64,000 bases of DNA from positions 113,649-177,648 of the forward strand of contig JAJRZQ010000038.1 of NCBI GenBank assembly GCA_024275165.1. The letters run 5' to 3'. The stretch comes from a bacterium (GTDB lineage Bacteria > SAR324 > XYD2-FULL-50-16). The first letter of the stretch is position 1, and every line of letters starts with the position of its first letter. The translations under genes were made by a program, and so were the position numbers. Under the pieces are notes generated by a model, which saw only the letters and a list, made by a program, of their open reading frames with translations, ran no database searches and was not told the origin of the DNA. Positions 1 through 8,468 of the stretch are shown piece after piece.

Positions 1-129
1 GAGGTGGGCAATAAAAAAATCTATGACCCGAGAGCCTATTCCAAGGCAGGGGAACAGGGCATGGCCGCTCGAGTGGCCCAGGCAGCGGCAGACCTGAAAT
101 CCGCCGGAAAGACGACCTATCAGGCCTAA
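1..129 (+). CDS. fba: Class II fructose-bisphosphate aldolase, C-terminal fragment
   Basis: Frame 1 is open from the first base to a TAA at 127-129 and gives 42 residues. The segment containing NKKIYDPRAYSKAG matches the C-terminal tail of E. coli-type class II aldolase (NKKYYDPRVWLRAG in FbaA, recalled from the family), followed by a short amphipathic helix. The enzyme interconverts fructose-1,6-bisphosphate with DHAP and glyceraldehyde-3-phosphate in the cytoplasm. The catalytic zinc site lies upstream of the window, so only family membership can be judged. No clear terminator follows; the next 100 bases lead into a tRNA promoter. Confidence 0.8.
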   Translation, partial: EVGNKKIYDPRAYSKAGEQGMAARVAQAAADLKSAGKTTYQA

Positions 130-225
130 AAGGAGATCGCTGGTTGGGGCTTTTTCCTGGGGTGAAAAAAATCTTTTTGAAAATAAAGGTTTGATTAAAA
201 ATGAAAGCTTTTTTGATAAAAGCGT

Positions 226-254
226 TTGACAGTGAACTCTTCCTTGGGTAATTT
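226..254 (+). promoter_or_regulatory. Sigma-70 promoter of the tRNA-Lys gene
   Basis: A perfect -35 hexamer TTGACA (226-231) is followed after 17 bases by TAATTT (249-254), a weaker -10. The predicted start would be near 261, about 15 bases before the mature tRNA-Lys 5' end. The position and a consensus -35 fit a stable-RNA promoter. tRNA-Glu downstream could be co-transcribed from it. Confidence 0.6.
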
Positions 255-275
255 GCCTGAATACGGTTCACACCG

Positions 276-351
276 GGGCCGGTAGCTCAGTTGGTAGAGC
301 ATCTGACTTTTAATCAGACTGTCGGGAGTTCGACCCTCCCCCGGCTCACCA
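276..351 (+). tRNA. tRNA-Lys(UUU)
   Basis: 76 nt with a full cloverleaf. The acceptor arm GGGCCGG pairs with CCGGCTC (one G-U), the D-loop holds AGCTCAGTTGGTAGAGC, the anticodon loop is CTTTTAA (anticodon TTT), and the T-arm GGGAGTTCGACCCTCCC is intact. The 3' CCA is encoded (349-351). It decodes AAA/AAG lysine codons. Confidence 0.97.
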
Positions 352-463
352 TATCATAAGGTTTTTAGAGCCTTATAGAAAAACCCAGCAGCGGTTTTTC
401 TGTACATTTTCTTTCTTGCCCGTAAGCTTTTGGGGCTTTATAGAAAGTGTAGCGGATTAAGGT

Positions 464-540
464 GTCCCCATCGTCTAGTCGGCCTAGGACACCGCCCTTT
501 CACGGCGGCGACAGGGGTTCGAATCCCCTTGGGGATGCCA
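464..540 (+). tRNA. tRNA-Glu(UUC)
   Basis: 77 nt. The acceptor GTCCCCA pairs with TGGGGAT, the anticodon stem CCGCC/GGCGG encloses loop CTTTCAC (anticodon TTC), and the T-arm AGGGGTTCGAATCCCCT is intact. CCA is encoded at 538-540. It decodes glutamate GAA/GAG. It lies 112 bases after tRNA-Lys on the same strand, with no obvious separate promoter, so a two-tRNA transcript is likely. Confidence 0.97.
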
Positions 541-575
541 GAGCATGGCGGGATGGATTCATCCCGCTCTTGCTC
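541..575 (+). other. Hairpin directly after tRNA-Glu
   Basis: Beginning at the base after the tRNA CCA, GAGCA (541-545) can pair with TGCTC (571-575), and inside it GCGGGATG (548-555) pairs perfectly with CATCCCGC (560-567) around a GATT tetraloop. There is no U-tract immediately after, so it is not a classical intrinsic terminator. It may stabilise or delimit the tRNA precursor 3' end (inference). Confidence 0.5.
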
Positions 576-638
576 AGGGCGTTCAAGAGAATCAGCTCGA
601 TGGGGTCCTCTCCAACGGATTGGTCTTCTTTGTTTTAC

Positions 639-956
639 CTAGTTTTTTTCCATTTCCTTTAGTTTTTCTTTTAACTCACGGAAGCGATTCTCGCAAATCT
701 CTTGGGTTTTTTCGTATTCTGCTTGAATGCTCCTCCCGCTCATGACATCGCCTCCGCGGTGAATCCCCCGAAGATAGCTCTCAAAGTTTTTATGGGCGTG
801 AAAATAGCCGTTGGGCGCGATCACATAGCGAGCAACCATTTCTTTGCATTGATCGCACTGGACAAAAACCTTGTCCGGCTCGCCCGGCTCGCGCACGATG
901 AGGTCTCTCATTTGTTTGGATCCGCAGAGCTGGCAGGTTTGACGGTGAATTTCCAT
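639..956 (-). CDS. Small zinc-ribbon protein of unknown function
   Basis: 105 residues with two cysteine knuckles: TCQLCG near residues 8-11 and QCDQCK near 34-37, the spacing of a CxxC...CxxC zinc ribbon. The C-terminal 35 residues are charged and probably helical (EKTQEICENRFRELKEKLKEME). The start is well supported by an AGGAGG ribosome-binding site 5 bases upstream of the ATG. The gene begins 9 bases after the DASS transporter stop, so the two are probably one transcript. I recognise no family; RNA/DNA contact or a redox/metal role is possible but unsupported. Confidence 0.75.
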   Translation of the reverse strand: MEIHRQTCQLCGSKQMRDLIVREPGEPDKVFVQCDQCKEMVARYVIAPNGYFHAHKNFESYLRGIHRGGDVMSGRSIQAEYEKTQEICENRFRELKEKLKEMEKN

Positions 957-965
957 CGGGGCCTC

Positions 966-2369
966 CTAAAAGATGAAGTGGGACCAATAATATCCGCCCA
1001 CGCTTAAGGTTAAAATGAGAGAGAGGATGGAAATCACCACTCCGGGCCGTATCATGTCTTTTGCCTCCAATAGGCCGGAACCAAAGGCGATTGCGTTGGG
1101 CGGCGTGCTGATGGGCAAGGCCATGGAGGTAGAGCAATTCAAGGCGATGAGCAAAACCACAATCTGAACCTCTTGTGGTAGAGAAATAGCCAAGGGAATC
1201 AATAGGTTTGCTGTTGCCGTGTTGGACATAAAGGTAGTCATTACCGAGGCGAGCAGGCCAAAGCCGATGAGAATCACCGCGAAGTTATCCCCCCCGGGCA
1301 AGAGGTTGACAATATGTTGAGTGAGCCCGCTCTCTGCGAGCCCGACCCCTAAACAAATCCCTCCGCCCACCATGAACAAGACATCCCAACTCAGTTGTTT
1401 GAAGTCTGAACTTTTCAACAAGCCCAAACCAAAGAGTAAGATAATGGGGATGAGGCTCAAGGTGCCGACGCTCACCCCAATATAACCGGCAAAAAACCAG
1501 GCGATCACGGTGAACAGAAAAATAGCGGCAACCAGTTTTTGCTCTAAGCTTAAAGGGGTCGAGTCGCTTTCTGGAAACTCTAAAATCAACCCCTGGGTAG
1601 GATAGATCAAAAGGAGCAGTCGCCACATCAAAAACAACAAAATAAACATCAAGGGGAGGGAGGCGAGCATCCATTGGCTAAAGCTGATTTGAATGCCCTT
1701 TTCCGCCAGATAACTCAAGGCAATGGCATTGGGCGGGGTGCCGATGGGGGTCCCTAAGCCGCCTAGGTTGCAGGCAAAGGGAATGGAAAGGGCCAAGCCC
1801 TTGGCAAAGGGGTGCCCTGGGGGAATTTTATCCAAAAGGGGCAGCATAATGGCAAACATCATTGCCGTGGTTGCCGTGTTGCTCATCCACATGGATAAAA
1901 AAGCAGAGGTAAGCATGAAGCCGAGCATCACTGTAGGGGGGCGGTTTCCTGTTTTTTCCAAAAGCCAATGGGCGATGCGTTTATCTAAAGCATAGCGGTG
2001 CAACGCCGCGGCTAAAACAAAGCCCCCTAAAAAAAGCAATACCACGGAACTGAAAAAGGGAGATAAAAATTTAGCCCCCTTGACCCCATGCCCTTCTGCC
2101 TCTAAGGCCGGAACCAACCAGATCAGTTGAAACAGCAAAATAACAAAGGAGGTTAAGTAAAGGGGAATCCACTCAAAGACCCACAACAGCCCCGCGAGGA
2201 TCAAAATCACCAAGGCGATGGACTGCGGGCGGGTTAACTGGAGCGCCTGTTCTAAAAACCCCGTCTCTACAGCGAGCATAGAGAAAAAAAGCAGAGGGGG
2301 GAGGTAGTAGAGAAACTTGACATTGAGATTGCTCATGGTTGCTTTGGGGGGAGGGAGGTATGCCTTCAT
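966..2369 (-). CDS. DASS/SLC13-family Na+-coupled anion symporter
   Basis: About 467 residues, strongly hydrophobic with a dozen or so membrane segments. It carries the two SNT signatures of the divalent anion:sodium symporter family (MSNTATTAMM in the first half, MSNTATANLL in the second) and the repeated TPPNAIA motif, so the inverted-repeat fold is intact. Members import dicarboxylates, citrate or sulfate with Na+ across the inner membrane; the sequence alone does not settle the substrate. An in-frame TTG lies 27 bases further upstream (2396), but the ATG at 2369 has a good AAGGGGA ribosome-binding site, so I start there. It is the first gene of a likely pair with the zinc-ribbon protein. 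Confidence 0.85.
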   Translation of the reverse strand: MKAYLPPPKATMSNLNVKFLYYLPPLLFFSMLAVETGFLEQALQLTRPQSIALVILILAGLLWVFEWIPLYLTSFVILLFQLIWLVPALEAEGHGVKGAKFLSPFFSSVVLLFLGGFVLAAALHRYALDKRIAHWLLEKTGNRPPTVMLGFMLTSAFLSMWMSNTATTAMMFAIMLPLLDKIPPGHPFAKGLALSIPFACNLGGLGTPIGTPPNAIALSYLAEKGIQISFSQWMLASLPLMFILLFLMWRLLLLIYPTQGLILEFPESDSTPLSLEQKLVAAIFLFTVIAWFFAGYIGVSVGTLSLIPIILLFGLGLLKSSDFKQLSWDVLFMVGGGICLGVGLAESGLTQHIVNLLPGGDNFAVILIGFGLLASVMTTFMSNTATANLLIPLAISLPQEVQIVVLLIALNCSTSMALPISTPPNAIAFGSGLLEAKDMIRPGVVISILSLILTLSVGGYYWSHFIF

Positions 2370-2495
2370 ATTAGTCCCCTTTAAAACCTTCTGCAAGAAG
2401 AGAAAAAGAAGGGCCCAGCGTAGATTTAGGCACGCTTTTGGCTACTTCTTTAGGCACGCCGTAAAAGTGCCCTAACCCATTTTTTTTCGACCATT

Positions 2496-3578
2496 ATGTT
2501 TAGTTTGATTTCCCGTTTTGTCTCCCTGTTCTTTTTGTTGTCCCTACTCTTTGCGCTACCCGCGAAATCAGCAGAATACCGCCAGCCCGTGATTAGTTAT
2601 CGCGCGTTGGCCATGGGCAATACCGGGGTCGCCGCGGCAAACGATTCTTATGCCTTGTCGTACAATCCGGCGGTTTTGGCCAATGTGCGCGATTGGTGGC
2701 TCGATTTGGCCGCTTGGACGGTGGAATCCAGTCAAGGCACGACCCCTGTGGAGCTGTTGCCCACCCTGGTGACCTTAAATTATCCTTATTTGAATGAAAC
2801 CGGGCTCAGCGAAGCGGTGCGCGCTTCGTTCTTATCCCATGAAACCCCCCACATGCGAGCCAACGCGGGAGTAAATTTTGCCTCGCGGCTCAGCTCTTCC
2901 GGTTTTGCTTTTGGGGCGAACTATCTTAGAGAAATCACCATTCAGGGGTTGGAAAACAATCGTATTTTGTTCCAGCGCAATGAGCGCATCAGCCAATTTG
3001 GTTTTTCGATTCCCTTGGGCACGGGGCAATGGGTTTTGGGAGTGAGCCAAAAAAACCTGGAGCGACGCGACGCGACCAGTGACGCCAGCATTGGGGTGCC
3101 GAGTTTCGGGGCCTATGAAAAAGGGACGGGCTATGATGTGGGCCTGCTCTTTCGCGCGGCGGGGAAAAGTCAGATGAGCTTGGGCCTGGTCGCGCAAAAT
3201 GTGGGGGGAATGGATATTGGGGCTACCAAAGACGCGGAACCGCAAGAGGTTCACTTCGGTTGGAGCATGAACCTCGAATGGGGGCCTGTGCGCTTGGTTC
3301 CCGCTCTGGATGTTCGGGGGATTCAAACCACGAAAGAGAGAAAAAACCGGGTGCACGCGGGGGTTGAGTTTGGCCTTTTCCCCAATGAGACAGGGGGCAA
3401 CTTGCTCAGCCTTCGCTCAGGCTTAAACGAAGGCTATCCCACAAATGGGGTGGAATTGAACTTTTTTAACCGTAGTTTATTGCTGGGGTATACAGTCTAT
3501 TATGAGGAATTGGGAACCAAAGCGGTGAGGCAAAAAAGCAGCAAGCGGGCCTTGGCTTATCTCTCTTTAGGTTGGTAG
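2496..3578 (+). CDS. Putative outer membrane beta-barrel protein (PorV/TraF-like)
   Basis: 360 residues with a Sec signal peptide (hydrophobic run at residues 9-22, AKSA just before the likely cleavage). The mature N-terminus has the RALAMGNTGVAAANDSYALSYNPA pattern shared by FadL-like, PorV-like and UPF0164/TraF-like barrels: conserved glycines then a DxxALxxNPA motif. The remainder alternates polar and apolar residues typical of beta-strands and ends ALAYLSLGW with an aromatic C-terminal residue, as expected for BAM-assembled proteins. Substrate unknown. It is transcribed divergently from the DASS transporter and has 54 bases to the next gene. Confidence 0.6.
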   Translation: MFSLISRFVSLFFLLSLLFALPAKSAEYRQPVISYRALAMGNTGVAAANDSYALSYNPAVLANVRDWWLDLAAWTVESSQGTTPVELLPTLVTLNYPYLNETGLSEAVRASFLSHETPHMRANAGVNFASRLSSSGFAFGANYLREITIQGLENNRILFQRNERISQFGFSIPLGTGQWVLGVSQKNLERRDATSDASIGVPSFGAYEKGTGYDVGLLFRAAGKSQMSLGLVAQNVGGMDIGATKDAEPQEVHFGWSMNLEWGPVRLVPALDVRGIQTTKERKNRVHAGVEFGLFPNETGGNLLSLRSGLNEGYPTNGVELNFFNRSLLLGYTVYYEELGTKAVRQKSSKRALAYLSLGW

Positions 3579-3632
3579 CTTTACAATTTAAGGAGCGCTA
3601 CCTATACTGGAGAAAATTTTTTCCAAGTCTTT

Positions 3633-5597
3633 ATGAACCAACGACTCCAAGGCACCGATGGGATTCGCGGGCGCACCGCGCCCAGTACCAAAGGTGATCT
3701 TCCCTTGCCTTTTTACCAAAAAACCGGCCTTTTAACCCCTGAGTTTTTTGAGCTTTATCTTTACGCTTACGGCCTGCTGCTGCAAGAAAGCGGGCTCGCG
3801 CAAGCCCAAGACCCGGTCGTGCTGGGGTGGGACCCAAGGGATAAGGCCGGAACCTTTATTCAAGCGGCATTGCAAGGCTTGCGCAAGGCAGGCCTGACCC
3901 CTTGTTCCCTAGGGGTGATCCCCACCCCGGGGGTGCCTTTATACCTCTTGCGCAGCGGCGCGAAGGGGGGGGTCATGCTCACGGCGAGCCACAACCCGGC
4001 GGATCAAAATGGGATCAAGCTTTTTCATCCCTATTTGGGATTGAAGTTTTTATTGCAAGATGACCTTGCCTTGAGCGCGAAGATTTTCACCTTGGCCGCC
4101 ACGGACTTAGCCCCCCTACCTTTGTTGACCAAAATAGCCGATCATCAAGCCCAGGCGCGAGAATTTTTTCTGCAAATCCATCAAGACCCGCGCAACTCTT
4201 GGTTGCGAGCCGGGGCGGGCAAGGACTTGATTTTAGCCATTGACGCCAGTCGGGGCGCGGTCGCCCCCTTTGTGAAGGAAATTTTTGCTCCTCAAGTCGC
4301 GGAGTTGCATCTTTTTTGTTTGGATGGAGAGGTCAACCAGCACGCCGGGGTGGCGGAAATTGAAGGTTGCGAATGGATTTACGAAGAAGAGGTCGCCCAA
4401 GGGGCCTGGCAAGGTTTTGAGGCCTTAGAGGGGCTCTTTCGTTTGGCCTTGCGGCCCGAGGTGCAAGGAGGAGAAAAAAAGCTGGTGGGTTTGGTCTTTG
4501 ATGGGGATGGGGATCGCTGTTTTCGCCTAGACTATATCGTCTCTGCCCAGGCCTTGAAGGTTTCGAGCGGGGATCACTTAGGGGTGATGCAAGCGAGGTA
4601 TCTTACCGCCCAAGGCAAGCGGGGCCTGTTTGTGCATACCGTAGAGAGCGATTTGCAAATTGCCCAAGCCGCTGCCCAACTGGGCTTGGAAACAAGGCTC
4701 ACCGGGGTGGGGGATAAATGGATTTTGGCTCAGGCCTGCTTAGAGCAAATTGCCCAAGAGGCAAGCAGCAAGGAGTTGAAAACATTGGCCCAGACCCCGC
4801 CGGCAAGTTTAAGCGGCGTTCAGTTGGCCCTTGCTTATGGCGCGCAATTGCAAGCCCAGGGGGCAACCAAGCTCGAACCTAAGTTTTTGTTGGGCCTTGA
4901 AGAATCAGGTCACGCCATCACCCCCTGCCACCTGAATACCCCCTTTGGAGAAACCTACGGCTATGCGGGCAACGGCCTCAAGGCTGGGTTGAATTCCCTG
5001 GCCGCGGGCCTCGGTTTGAGCGAAGAAGAATTGATCGAGCCTTTTGTGGCCGGGGTGAAACAAACCTATTATTGCTATTTTGTGGACAAAAAAAGGCTGC
5101 TCGCCGGGAGCCGCTTCCTCGTCGCCTTTAAGCCCCGCATTGAAGGCTTGGCGCAAGAGCATCTCGGGGCGGAGATTGATTTTAGGCTGCGCCCTTTTTT
5201 AGAAGAAAAAGACCTCTTTTTTTTAGACCTCCTACAAAAAGGGGAGCGGGTGGGGGCCTTGTTTTTACGCAATTCAGGCACGGAAGATAAATCCGCTTTG
5301 TACCTACGAGGCGACCTGCGTTTTAAAGAGCCTCTGCTCGCTTTGGGGGCGGCGTTGCACCAAGAGCTTCTAATGCGCCTGAAAAATGAGCAAAGCCCCT
5401 TTTGCCGGTTTGAGCTGGATTTGCTGCGAGCGATTCAAGGAGGTACAGCGGTGGAGGCCGTAGGGCAAAACTATCCTCAGTTGCCCTTAAGCCGCCTACT
5501 CGCTGAAATGGAGCGCAAAGAGGGGGTGATTGAGCGGGAGAAGGGCCTTTTCAAAGTAACCCCAAAGGGGATATATCTGCTGGAGCAACTGAGCTAA
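3633..5597 (+). CDS. Oversized alpha-D-phosphohexomutase (phosphomannomutase/phosphoglucomutase family)
   Basis: 654 residues against about 450-480 for typical bacterial members. Family motifs in order: GTDGIRG at 7-13, the phosphoserine loop TASHNP at 117-122 (Ser119), metal-binding DGDGDR at 290-295, sugar-binding EESGH near 430, and phosphate-binding RNSGTED near 550. All catalytic elements are present, so it should be an active 1,6-phosphosugar mutase. Extra length lies between the metal and sugar loops (about residues 350-420) and in a C-terminal extension of about 75 residues ending LFKVTPKGIYLLEQLS, which resembles the wing of a small winged-helix domain (inference). The stop overlaps the next possible start by one base (TAATG). 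Sugar specificity (Glc, Man, GlcN) cannot be read from the sequence. Confidence 0.8.
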   Translation: MNQRLQGTDGIRGRTAPSTKGDLPLPFYQKTGLLTPEFFELYLYAYGLLLQESGLAQAQDPVVLGWDPRDKAGTFIQAALQGLRKAGLTPCSLGVIPTPGVPLYLLRSGAKGGVMLTASHNPADQNGIKLFHPYLGLKFLLQDDLALSAKIFTLAATDLAPLPLLTKIADHQAQAREFFLQIHQDPRNSWLRAGAGKDLILAIDASRGAVAPFVKEIFAPQVAELHLFCLDGEVNQHAGVAEIEGCEWIYEEEVAQGAWQGFEALEGLFRLALRPEVQGGEKKLVGLVFDGDGDRCFRLDYIVSAQALKVSSGDHLGVMQARYLTAQGKRGLFVHTVESDLQIAQAAAQLGLETRLTGVGDKWILAQACLEQIAQEASSKELKTLAQTPPASLSGVQLALAYGAQLQAQGATKLEPKFLLGLEESGHAITPCHLNTPFGETYGYAGNGLKAGLNSLAAGLGLSEEELIEPFVAGVKQTYYCYFVDKKRLLAGSRFLVAFKPRIEGLAQEHLGAEIDFRLRPFLEEKDLFFLDLLQKGERVGALFLRNSGTEDKSALYLRGDLRFKEPLLALGAALHQELLMRLKNEQSPFCRFELDLLRAIQGGTAVEAVGQNYPQLPLSRLLAEMERKEGVIEREKGLFKVTPKGIYLLEQLS

Positions 5598-5617
5598 TGC
5601 CCAACCTAAGGAGAAGT

Positions 5618-6313
5618 ATGCGTTTCTTTCTTACTCTTTTATTGTTTGCCTTTATCTTATGGCAGCAACCTCTGCTCGCCGCCACCAAGGTTGTCGGTGA
5701 GGTCAAAGGCAGCTATCAAGGGAAGAAAAAAGGGGCTGCCCCAAAGGTGGTGAACGAAAAGACGGTGATTCTTTCTCCGGGTACGGTGCAGCGCGTCAAG
5801 GCGGGAAAGGATCAATTAGAGATCGACTATGATCGGCTGCACCCCACGGGGAAGTTTCCGGAAGTAAAGATTCAGGGGATTCCCTTTAAGCTTGCCAAAA
5901 GAGGCGAAAAGCTCGCTTTTACCTGGAACAAGGCGACTTATGAACTCACCTGGAAAGGAAAGGGCAACCAGGTTCAATTGAGGAGCAGTAACGACTTTGC
6001 CGGCACGCCCAAGCTCTCTACGAGGGATAAAAAAGCAAAACACGCCTTGATCAAATCGGGGCTGGTGGTAAAGACAAAAAGAAAAAACGGGACCATCGCC
6101 AAATTGGAGGTCGTTCAGGTGCGGCGAGCGGGTAAAAAAATGGTCAAGTTTTCCACCAAGACCTTTGCCGATGAAAACAGCCCCGAGTACCAGATGGAAA
6201 ACAACATCATGCCCCCTGAAACCTTTAAGCAATATGAAAAAGGGGTGAACGGCGAGATTTTATTTATCTTTACCAGCAATCGCCAGGGCCAAATCTTTGT
6301 TTATTATCGTTAA
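5618..6313 (+). CDS. Secreted basic protein of unknown function
   Basis: 231 residues from the ATG at 5618, which has an AAGGAG site 4 bases upstream; an in-frame ATG at 5597 overlaps the previous stop but lacks a site. Residues 1-21 form a signal peptide (RFFLTLLLFAFILWQQPLLAA). The mature part is lysine-rich, predicted mostly beta, with no cysteines or motifs I recognise. It directly follows the phosphohexomutase, so co-transcription is likely. Its TAA overlaps the TAA of the convergent RSH gene by four bases. Confidence 0.65.
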   Translation: MRFFLTLLLFAFILWQQPLLAATKVVGEVKGSYQGKKKGAAPKVVNEKTVILSPGTVQRVKAGKDQLEIDYDRLHPTGKFPEVKIQGIPFKLAKRGEKLAFTWNKATYELTWKGKGNQVQLRSSNDFAGTPKLSTRDKKAKHALIKSGLVVKTKRKNGTIAKLEVVQVRRAGKKMVKFSTKTFADENSPEYQMENNIMPPETFKQYEKGVNGEILFIFTSNRQGQIFVYYR

Positions 6314-7713
6314 TGCTGGGGATGCTTGGAAAAATACCTCAAAAGCTCTCGTCTTGCCTTGGGCATTACCACCTGATCCAGCCATTGCAGCTTGGGGTGG
6401 GTGTGTTCCCCTGAAATCACCTGCACCACCATGCCTTCTTCTAAAATTTTATTGCGCGGGTAGCGAATCCCGTTGATCATCCCCCCTAGGGTTTTACAGC
6501 CCAATTCAGTATGGATCATGAAGGCGAAATCCAAGATACTCGCCCCATAGCGCAGCTCAATGACTTTCCCCTTGGGGGTTAAGACCTGAATGGTCTTGTT
6601 TTTGTTGTGGCGAAATACATCTTCGATCCGTACATTATCGTTGGCCACATCAATATAGAGCTGCATGATCTGTTGGAACAGCTCAGAGTGATAAACCCCT
6701 TCGTGGATCAAGGGGATCAAGCCCTTGCGGTTGGCCTTTTGAAATTCCGGAGTGACAATCTGCAACAAAACCTGCTCCCCATGAACCATGACCATGGTGG
6801 TCAGCCCTCGCCAGCCATTGGCCTTGGGATTGCTGATGAAATCGCGGATATTTAAGGGGATGCTGCGCAGTCGGGTGTGGATCTCTCCCAAGGCTTGATA
6901 GCATTGAATCGGTTCCCTGACCTCAATGACGAGGTGATCTAAAATCCGGTCCACCTCTTCTTGATGACGCAAAAGATATTGTTGGGATTTCACAAAAATA
7001 GGGGTCACCGAGAGGGCTAAACCGGGATACAGGCAAGCAGATACCTTGGCGCGGATATTTTCAATCGCCTCAATTCGCTCGTGGTAGAGGTCGCTCAAGG
7101 TTTTTAAAAGCTGATGATAGCGCCTGGGGTAGAGTTTTTTAAAGATGAGCCCGCGGATCTCTTCTTCCAATTCCAAAAGCCCTAACCCATGGGCGACTTC
7201 GCAATAGAGGGTCAGGGTTTCGTTGCAGATTTGCCGTTGTTTGAGGCGTGATAAGGCTTCTAGGTCGGACATGTTGTCGAGGCGATCTAAAAGCTTAATC
7301 AAAATGACCCGAAAATCCACCTTACCCAGTTCAAAAATCTTATAGAGGGTGAGGTTCTTTGAGTTTTTGACCTTGGTCAAGGCTTCGGTTAAGTCGGCCA
7401 CGATGGGGCCAAAGGCGGCGGCAATGTCTTCTTTGGTGTGGGGCGTGTCTTCGATGATATCATGGAGAAGGCTCGTCACAATGGTGGTGGTGTCGAGGTC
7501 GAACTCAATGGCTCGCAGGGCAACGCGAACAGGGTGGATAAAATAGGGGGCGCCATTTTTTCGGGTTTGCCCCTGGTGGGCCTTGCGAGAATATTCAACG
7601 GCCCGCTTGACCAGGGGAAGGTCGATTTTAGAGTTGCCTTGAATTTTTTCAAGCAGATCTTGTAAGGATCGGTCCAGGGCGCTCAGGGGAAGATCGACGG
7701 CAGGCAAAAACAA
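6310..7713 (-). CDS. RSH-type (p)ppGpp hydrolase with degenerate synthetase domain
   Basis: 467 residues, shorter than SpoT/Rel (about 700-740). The HD hydrolase domain is intact: H60, H84-D85 with E88-D89 (LLHDIIEDT), and the LLDRLDNM helix at 141-148 that supplies the second Asp and Asn. The synthetase region is recognisable (CYQALGEIH, then DFISNPKANGWRGL at 291-304), but the YGxRxI segment is missing and the catalytic EVQIRT has become LLQIVT. A TGS domain follows (about 375-437). The helical, zinc-finger and ACT domains are absent. Expected role: degrade (p)ppGpp without making it. Start is TTG at 7713 with GGAGAA seven bases upstream. Confidence 0.8.
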   Translation of the reverse strand: MFLPAVDLPLSALDRSLQDLLEKIQGNSKIDLPLVKRAVEYSRKAHQGQTRKNGAPYFIHPVRVALRAIEFDLDTTTIVTSLLHDIIEDTPHTKEDIAAAFGPIVADLTEALTKVKNSKNLTLYKIFELGKVDFRVILIKLLDRLDNMSDLEALSRLKQRQICNETLTLYCEVAHGLGLLELEEEIRGLIFKKLYPRRYHQLLKTLSDLYHERIEAIENIRAKVSACLYPGLALSVTPIFVKSQQYLLRHQEEVDRILDHLVIEVREPIQCYQALGEIHTRLRSIPLNIRDFISNPKANGWRGLTTMVMVHGEQVLLQIVTPEFQKANRKGLIPLIHEGVYHSELFQQIMQLYIDVANDNVRIEDVFRHNKNKTIQVLTPKGKVIELRYGASILDFAFMIHTELGCKTLGGMINGIRYPRNKILEEGMVVQVISGEHTHPKLQWLDQVVMPKARRELLRYFSKHPQH

Positions 7714-7927
7714 ACCAGTTCTCCGTTAAGAGGGTTGAAGGGGCTCTGTAGTAGGTGAGCTTGTTTTTAATGGCTAGCTTGACTGCTCCAATCCACAGCG
7801 AGGTTGAGCGAGTTGGCTTTTTTAGCTGTAGGAGGCAACCGAGCAGGACTGAAACAGCTCACCAAGGGACTTTTCCAGAGGCCTTTTTAACTTTAGCATC
7901 AACGGGGTTGATTGTCTGTAATTTAGT

Positions 7928-8467
7928 TTAGAATTGAGCGCAAAGGTCATCGCTTAGCGCAGGTACGATTTTATAATATCCTTTGCTTTTCCCCGCTGTT
8001 TTCAGCAGAGCATAAAAATCACAAAGATTCAAGCGTCTGGCTCGAACCTCATGATAAAATCGATTGGTTTTGGGAAGCTGGTTTTGGGCGCTTTGCAAAA
8101 TTTGGATCGCGTTTTGCGCTTGGCGCGCTGCCAAAGAGAGGTAATTTGGCTCATTCGAGCGCTTGAAGCTGGCAAAATAAATCTTTGCCCAGCCCTGGGC
8201 ATTGGAAGCGCGAGAGAGGTATTGGGTAAAGGGAAAGTTGGAGGGTTGAGGCCGCGCCTGCGGGCGGGATTGCCGGGGTTGAGGGGTTGTTTGCGGTCGC
8301 GCTTGTGGGTTTGTTGGTGGCGCCTGCGGCCTGGTTTGGCTCTGGGGGCGTGTTTGACTCGGGGTTGGCGCGGGCCGAGTGGTGGAGGGGGGGGCCGGCG
8401 CGGTGGTTTGTTGGGCAAATAAACTAAAGGGAAGGGCGTAGAATGCGAAGATGAAGAGCAGGGGCAT
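7928..8467 (-). CDS. Exported proline/arginine/glutamine-rich protein
   Basis: 179 residues from the ATG at 8467. Residues 1-19 are a signal peptide (LLFIFAFYALPFSLFAQ). Residues 20-80 are low-complexity, built from repeats such as TRPQ, ARPQ and PTNPQ, which look like an extended, positively charged linker. The C-terminal 95 residues (FTQYLSRASNAQGW onward) appear folded and alpha-helical, with LAARQAQNAIQILQSA resembling a TPR-like helix. The start lies one base after the stop of the CNMP/pentapeptide gene, so translation is probably coupled. The linker could span periplasm or peptidoglycan (inference). No family recognised. Confidence 0.6.
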   Translation of the reverse strand: MPLLFIFAFYALPFSLFAQQTTAPAPPSTTRPAPTPSQTRPQSQTRPQAPPTNPQARPQTTPQPRQSRPQARPQPSNFPFTQYLSRASNAQGWAKIYFASFKRSNEPNYLSLAARQAQNAIQILQSAQNQLPKTNRFYHEVRARRLNLCDFYALLKTAGKSKGYYKIVPALSDDLCAQF

Positions 8468-8468
8468 G

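Noticed and set aside
430-642. 70-codon plus-strand frame
   Set aside because: It runs through tRNA-Glu and its anticodon stem; no start signal and no family resemblance.
2370-2396. TTG start nine codons upstream for the DASS transporter
   Set aside because: The ATG at 2369 has an AAGGGGA ribosome-binding site; the added residues MQKVLKGTN are not part of the family.
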